Source: Pseudomonas vancouverensis (GTDB lineage Bacteria > Pseudomonadota > Gammaproteobacteria > Pseudomonadales > Pseudomonadaceae). Taken from it: a DNA stretch of 64,000 nucleotides. Location of the stretch: NCBI RefSeq assembly GCF_004348895.1, contig NZ_RRZK01000032.1, forward strand, positions 372,001-436,000, in the 5' to 3' direction. The notes beneath the pieces were generated by a model. That model saw only the letters and a list, made by a program, of their open reading frames with translations. It ran no database searches and had not been told where the DNA came from. Positions 59,966 to 64,000 of this stretch are shown here, one piece after another. The translations under genes were made by a program, and so were the position numbers. Position 1 is the first letter of the stretch. Each line of letters starts with the position of its first letter.

Positions 59966-61930
59966 ATGATTTCGGCCATGCAAGGACGTTTTGCCAACCT
60001 CGGTATGGCGAAAAAACTGGGTATCGGGTTTGTCCTGGTGCTGTTGTTGACGGCGTTGGTGGCGGCCATCGGCGTCTGGTCTCTGCAAACCATCAGCCAG
60101 CGCTTTGATGGGCTCAAGCAGATGTCATCGTTGAACAGCGGTTTGCTCAAAGTGCGTTTGCTGGAGCAGGAGTACGCGCTGCACGGCAATCCGAAAACGG
60201 TTGATGCATTGCATGAAGGCGTTGACGGCCTTATCAAACTGGCCAACGAGCTCAAGGCAGCGTCCGCAGCCAACGTACCGGTGATGACCGACGTCGAGCA
60301 GTCCCTGGGTGCTTATCGCAAAGCCTTTGATGAGTTCGTCTCCCTCAGTCAGGCCAAGGATCTGGCGCTGGAAATGGCCAGTTGGTCAGTGTCCAGCGTG
60401 GCCAACAATCTCGATGTGCTGCAGGCCGGGTTGGCCGATGATGGCGCTTACACGTTGAAGACTTCCGAAGGCAAGGACGGCGCTCAGTTCATCGAGCAAG
60501 CCAGTCAGGTCAACCAGGTGTCGCGGTTGATGCTGCAAGCGATGAACGAAGCGCGTGTGCGCCTGGATCAGAGCCGCAAGGGTGACGACAGTGCGAGCCA
60601 GGGCAGGATCGAGCAGGCCAGCCAGGCGCTGACCCAGGCCGAACAGCTGAAAACCACGGTGAAGGACGAGGGCTACCAGACCGTACTCAACGAGGTGACG
60701 GGTCACATTGCCAGTTTCAGCGACAAACTGACCGAGTACACCGGTCTGCTGGCACAGGAAAAAACCGTCTATCAGCAATTGCATCAGCGTGCTGCGCAAG
60801 TGGTTGAACGGGTGGATCAGGCTTATGCCGCCGAAGACCAGTCGATGCAGGCCGAACTGGATAAGAATTCGCTGCTGATCATCGCGTCTTCCGCGCTGGC
60901 ATTGGTGGTCGGACTGATCGCCGCGTGGCTGATTACCCGGTTGATCGTGGCACCCCTGCGTAGCGTGATCCATGTGGCGCAACGGATCGCTTCGGGGGAT
61001 TTGAGTGCGACTGTCGAGGTCACTCGCCGCGACGAAATCGGTCAACTGATGCAGGCCATGCAGCAAATGGGCGCGGGACTGAGCCAAATTGTCAGCGGCT
61101 TGCAGTCGGGCATCGAACAACTGGCGAGTTCCGCACAATCGCTTTCAGCGGTGACCGAGCAAACCAATCTCGAAGTCAGCAGCCAGAAGGAAGAAACCGA
61201 GCAGGTCGCCACGGCGATGAACCAGATGACGGCCACTGTGCATGATGTCGCTCGAAACGCCGAAGAGGCCGCCCAGGCCGCGCAAACCGCCGACGGCAAG
61301 GTCGAAAATGGTCAGCAGGTGGTGCGCCAGAGCATGGCGCGGATCGAGCAATTGGCTGATTCGGCGACGAGCGCCAGCTCGAGCATCGAAAGCCTGAGTG
61401 CGGAAATCCAGAACATTGGCACCGTGTTGAGTGTGATCAAAAGTGTTGCCGAACAGACCAACCTGCTGGCGTTGAACGCAGCGATTGAAGCGGCACGGGC
61501 AGGCGAGCAGGGCAGGGGCTTTGCCGTTGTGGCCGATGAAGTCCGGGCGCTGGCCAAACGCACCCAGCAATCGACCGAAGAAATCGAGCGTCTGGTCAGT
61601 GCATTACGCTCGGCGGCCCAATCGTCGGTGCAGCAGATACAGAACAGTGGCGAATTGGTGAAACTGGCGGTCAGCGATGCATTGCAAACCGAGAGTGCCC
61701 TGGGGAGTATTGCGACGGCGGTGTCGTTGATCCAGCAGATGAATCAGCAGATTGCCGCAGCGGCCGAAGAGCAAAGCTCGGTGGCGGAGGAGATCAATCG
61801 TAGCGTCACCAGTATTCGCGCCAGTGCCGATCAGTCCTCGTTGGCCATGCAGGGCAATGCGGCTTCAAGTATTCAGCTGGCGCAGCTGGGCGTTGAGTTG
61901 AAGGGGATGGTCGGGCACTTCAGGCTCTGA
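59966..61930 (+). CDS. Methyl-accepting chemotaxis protein with an HBM-type ligand domain
   Basis: A 654-residue chemoreceptor. A membrane helix at about 17-37 is followed by a periplasmic helical domain of around 260 residues, of the double four-helix-bundle (HBM) type seen in P. putida McpS. A second helix (about 306-328), HAMP and a long signalling domain follow; the tip EQTNLLALNAAIEAARAGEQ is standard. No C-terminal pentapeptide tether is present. ATG 59966 follows AGGGGA. The ligand may be an organic acid by analogy, but that is inference. Confidence 0.88.
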   Translation: MISAMQGRFANLGMAKKLGIGFVLVLLLTALVAAIGVWSLQTISQRFDGLKQMSSLNSGLLKVRLLEQEYALHGNPKTVDALHEGVDGLIKLANELKAASAANVPVMTDVEQSLGAYRKAFDEFVSLSQAKDLALEMASWSVSSVANNLDVLQAGLADDGAYTLKTSEGKDGAQFIEQASQVNQVSRLMLQAMNEARVRLDQSRKGDDSASQGRIEQASQALTQAEQLKTTVKDEGYQTVLNEVTGHIASFSDKLTEYTGLLAQEKTVYQQLHQRAAQVVERVDQAYAAEDQSMQAELDKNSLLIIASSALALVVGLIAAWLITRLIVAPLRSVIHVAQRIASGDLSATVEVTRRDEIGQLMQAMQQMGAGLSQIVSGLQSGIEQLASSAQSLSAVTEQTNLEVSSQKEETEQVATAMNQMTATVHDVARNAEEAAQAAQTADGKVENGQQVVRQSMARIEQLADSATSASSSIESLSAEIQNIGTVLSVIKSVAEQTNLLALNAAIEAARAGEQGRGFAVVADEVRALAKRTQQSTEEIERLVSALRSAAQSSVQQIQNSGELVKLAVSDALQTESALGSIATAVSLIQQMNQQIAAAAEEQSSVAEEINRSVTSIRASADQSSLAMQGNAASSIQLAQLGVELKGMVGHFRL

Positions 61931-61953
61931 AGAGCGATACCTTCAACGCAAAA

Positions 61954-61976
61954 AAAAGCCACCTCGCGGTGGCTTT
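61954..61976. terminator. Rho-independent terminator between convergent genes
   Basis: AAAAGCCACC-TCGC-GGTGGCTTTT starts 23 bases after the chemoreceptor stop. A- and T-runs on both sides allow it to serve the coiled-coil gene too. Confidence 0.88.
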
Positions 61977-61990
61977 TGTGTTTTTGCCGA

Positions 61991-62761
61991 TCAGTCGTAG
62001 ATGACTTTCTTCTTCCAGTCCGCATCGGCCTCGACATCCTTGAGGCCTTCGGTCAACTGGTTGACTTCGCCTTCTACCGGGGCAATCCGATCCATGACCT
62101 GATCGTTGGCGCGGGCCAGAAGTTTTTCCAGGTACTCCAGTTGCTCGGCGTAGATCTGCGGTTCCTGTTGCTTGCGCAAATACTGCACGCCGCGTTCGAA
62201 GGCCAGGCGCGCTTGCCCCGGCTGGTTCTGTTGCAGGGAATGCTGACCGAGGTTATTGAAGAACTCGATGTGCAGCAGCACCAGGATATGGCGGACCTCG
62301 CGCACCCAGCGCTTGGCTTCGTTGGCTTGCAGAAAGCCGTCGTGTGCGGCACGGGTGATCTGGCCGTGCAGGGCTTCGAGCAGGAAACGAACGTCCTTGG
62401 CCTTGGCTTCGGTCTGGATCGGTGCCGGCGGATTATTGACCGGGATCGATTCACCCTGAGCAATCAGGGCTTCCAGCTCGGTAATCCGGGCCTTGAGGTT
62501 GGCACTGGATTTTTCCAGGTTGAGCAAGCGCTGGCAGACGTTCAGTTCCAGGCGTGCCAACAGCAGCTTGAGTGCCGGCGTCATCAATTGGCCGGGAAAG
62601 GTCTCGGTGATCTCGCCACAGCGACGCAGGCGATCGTTGAGCTCAACCTTGGTGCGGGCCTTTTCCAGCTTATTGTTTTCCACCACATGGTTCATGTAGC
62701 CAATGGCGATCAACAAAGCGATCCCGGCTACGACGAGCAGGGTGATCATGAGTGGTGTCAC
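61991..62761 (-). CDS. Membrane-anchored coiled-coil protein of unknown function
   Basis: A 256-residue protein. One membrane helix at the N-terminus (about 4-24) is followed by an extended helical region (KLEKARTKVELNDRLRRCGEI, then NLEKSSANLKARITELEALIAQG) suggesting a coiled coil, and a second helical half that resembles TPR-like packing (FLLEALHGQITRAAH..., FFNNLGQHSLQQNQPGQARLAFERG). No family is recognised. The start is GTG 62761 after AGAGG. It faces the chemoreceptor gene. Confidence 0.7.
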   Translation of the reverse strand: MTPLMITLLVVAGIALLIAIGYMNHVVENNKLEKARTKVELNDRLRRCGEITETFPGQLMTPALKLLLARLELNVCQRLLNLEKSSANLKARITELEALIAQGESIPVNNPPAPIQTEAKAKDVRFLLEALHGQITRAAHDGFLQANEAKRWVREVRHILVLLHIEFFNNLGQHSLQQNQPGQARLAFERGVQYLRKQQEPQIYAEQLEYLEKLLARANDQVMDRIAPVEGEVNQLTEGLKDVEADADWKKKVIYD

Positions 62762-63043
62762 CGGTAAGACCTCTTTATAGGGTTCGCGTGCGAGTTTAGT
62801 GGCTGGGCATATGAGCGCCTAGACTGGCACGACGGGATGAATCGGACATGCTTGTGGCTGTATCGGCCGTAGGCCTTCTTCTATAAATGATGGCACTCCA
62901 CTCAGGGAATGCCATCACTGGGTGGACTATAGCGCCTTGGCGGGTGTCAGAATATAGGCGCCAATCAACGGACGGTCGAATAACTGCCATGGCGGTCAAA
63001 AGCAGGTCCAAGTCATTGATTTAAAAAAATTTAATACAGGGGG
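62762..63043. other. Intergenic region without a gene
   Basis: About 280 bases between the coiled-coil gene and the tRNA promoter. The only structure noted is an imperfect hairpin at 62889-62916 (GATGGCA ... TGCCATC). No convincing small gene or RNA is seen. Confidence 0.5.
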
Positions 63044-63072
63044 TTGACGACCTCTCAATCCATCCATAGAAT
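63044..63072 (+). promoter_or_regulatory. Sigma-70 promoter of the tRNA cluster
   Basis: TTGACG (63044-63049) and TAGAAT (63067-63072) are separated by 17 bases. A GC-rich discriminator (GCGCGCC) follows, a feature of promoters under stringent control. The first tRNA begins 62 bases downstream of the -10. Confidence 0.85.
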
Positions 63073-63133
63073 GCGCGCCACTTGCAGCGTAAAGCACACA
63101 GCGAAACGCGGCAGGGAGTGAATGTTGTAGTGT

Positions 63134-63209
63134 GTCCCCTTCGTCTAGTGGCCTAGGACACCGCCCTTTCACGGCGGTAACAGGGGTTCGAGTCCCCTAG
63201 GGGACGCCA
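63134..63209 (+). tRNA. tRNA-Glu (anticodon TTC)
   Basis: A 76-base cloverleaf. Acceptor arms GTCCCCT and AGGGGAC, anticodon loop CTTTCAC giving TTC, T-arm GGGGTTCGAGTCCCC and encoded GCCA end. Identical to the second copy at 63392. Confidence 0.97.
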
Positions 63210-63211
63210 AT

Positions 63212-63287
<76 letters not shown>

Positions 63288-63391
63288 ATTTTAAACAGCG
63301 TTGCTTTCGGGCAGGGCTGAGTGAAACCAGAACCAAGTCTTCGGATGCGGATCTGGGCACCGAAACACACACCATGTGTTCCGGGCAGCGT

Positions 63392-63467
63392 GTCCCCTTC
63401 GTCTAGTGGCCTAGGACACCGCCCTTTCACGGCGGTAACAGGGGTTCGAGTCCCCTAGGGGACGCCA
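63392..63467 (+). tRNA. tRNA-Glu (anticodon TTC), second copy
   Basis: Identical in all 76 bases to the copy at 63134. The two are separated by a 104-base spacer after the first Gly gene. Confidence 0.97.
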
Positions 63468-63470
63468 TTT

Positions 63471-63546
<76 letters not shown>

Positions 63547-63553
63547 ATTTCAC

Positions 63554-63582
63554 AAAAACGCCGCTCATTGAGCGGCGTTTTT
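63554..63582 (+). terminator. Rho-independent terminator of the tRNA cluster
   Basis: AAAAACGCCGCTC-ATT-GAGCGGCGTTTTT starts 8 bases after the last tRNA. Confidence 0.93.
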
Positions 63583-63612
63583 GTTTGCGTGCGATTTGTC
63601 GCAGGCGCCCAT

Positions 63613-63648
63613 AAAAAAGGCCCGCCAGTCAGACTGGGCGGGCCTTTT
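63613..63648 (-). terminator. Rho-independent terminator of the AlaX-like gene
   Basis: AAAAAGGCCCGCC and GGCGGGCCTTTT form a stable stem with a bulged loop containing an inner AGTC/GACT pair. It lies 49 bases past the gene's stop. Confidence 0.85.
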
Positions 63649-63696
63649 GCTTGTTCGGGGCAGCGCGGCGATGACAGCGGCGGCATCGCCCTGGGT

Positions 63697-64000
63697 TCAG
63701 TTCACATGGTAGTGAACGGACAGTGTGCCCTTTTTCTGCGAAACGCTACTGATGACGACGGCGCCTATATCCTTCAGGCTGCGTACGTGGGTGCCGCCGC
63801 ATCCATAAGCGGGCAGATCACCGAAACCGATTTCCCGCGCACCTTCGCGTAACGAAGTCAGGCGTGGCAGGTCGTTGGTGATCCACTGCTCGATGCCGTT
63901 CTGAATCATCTGGTCATCAATGTCCTCAGCCGAAGTCAGCGGCTTGAACTGTACTCGACCTTCACCTGGCCAGTGATGTGCCTTGACTGGCATCCAGCCT
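63697..64000 (-). CDS. Alanyl-tRNA editing protein AlaX-like (C-terminal part, runs off the window)
   Basis: The last 100 codons are present. The fragment contains YGCGGTHVRSLKDIG, the Cys-x3-His zinc motif of the AlaX/AlaRS editing domain that clears Ser-tRNA(Ala) or Gly-tRNA(Ala). The first half of the zinc site (HxxxH) would be beyond base 64000. The terminator at 63613 follows the stop. The gene length and start are not visible. Confidence 0.78.
   Translation of the reverse strand, partial: GWMPVKAHHWPGEGRVQFKPLTSAEDIDDQMIQNGIEQWITNDLPRLTSLREGAREIGFGDLPAYGCGGTHVRSLKDIGAVVISSVSQKKGTLSVHYHVN

Overview
The window is about 64 kb of a Pseudomonas chromosome, most likely from the P. fluorescens complex. 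The evidence is high GC, dense operons, a gacS copy of 917 codons, an oprH-phoP-phoQ operon, an ldhA-gacS-(sensor pair)-cysM-rlmD-relA-mazG block, a fabA-fabB pair beside a hybrid kinase, and many copies of the Pseudomonas REP repeat (core GAGCGAGCTTGCTCGCGA). It is core chromosome: no phage, transposase, integrase or CRISPR array is visible. Names come from reading the translated proteins and recalled family features; no database was searched.

Layout. 1-5.4 kb: flagellar and chemotaxis genes (flgA start, cheV, cheR, then flgBCDE behind a sigma-54 promoter). 5.6-8.5 kb: nrdA, reading towards flgE, with a long structured leader, paired NrdR boxes and a DnaA box. 9.2-11.6 kb: an OmpR-type two-component pair. 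11.7-13.3 kb: pcpS and a dienelactone hydrolase. 13.3-16.2 kb: oprH-phoP-phoQ behind four tandem PhoP half-sites. 16.3-19 kb: an AraC regulator and dctA, with a sigma-54 promoter and paired upstream palindromes. 19-27.5 kb: mixed metabolic and maintenance genes (CoA transferase, sprT, ttcA, 3-methyladenine glycosylase, wrbA-arsC, a TlpA-like lipoprotein, D-lactate dehydrogenase). 27.6-38.5 kb: gacS, another two-component pair, cysM-rlmD-relA and mazG. 39-46.5 kb: a small orphan protein, fabA-fabB, and a three-gene unit of TonB receptor, periplasmic binding protein and hybrid kinase. 46.7-54.8 kb: gpsA, sixA, lipid and hydrolase genes, a fragment of a glutathione S-transferase gene and a permease. 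54.9-62.8 kb: a further two-component pair, pyrF, two oxidoreductases, a chemoreceptor and a coiled-coil membrane protein. 63-64 kb: a duplicated tRNA-Glu/tRNA-Gly pair and the end of an alanyl-tRNA editing gene.

The dominant theme is signalling: five histidine kinase/regulator sets (one of them PhoPQ), GacS, a second hybrid kinase, RelA, SixA and chemotaxis proteins. The regulatory DNA is unusually readable. The most interesting items are the TonB receptor/binding protein/hybrid kinase unit, the nrdA leader with its tandem NrdR boxes, the flgE|nrdA junction that separates both genes from their usual partners, and REP repeats caught in unusual states (inside a kinase reading frame, and collapsed to a perfect palindrome).
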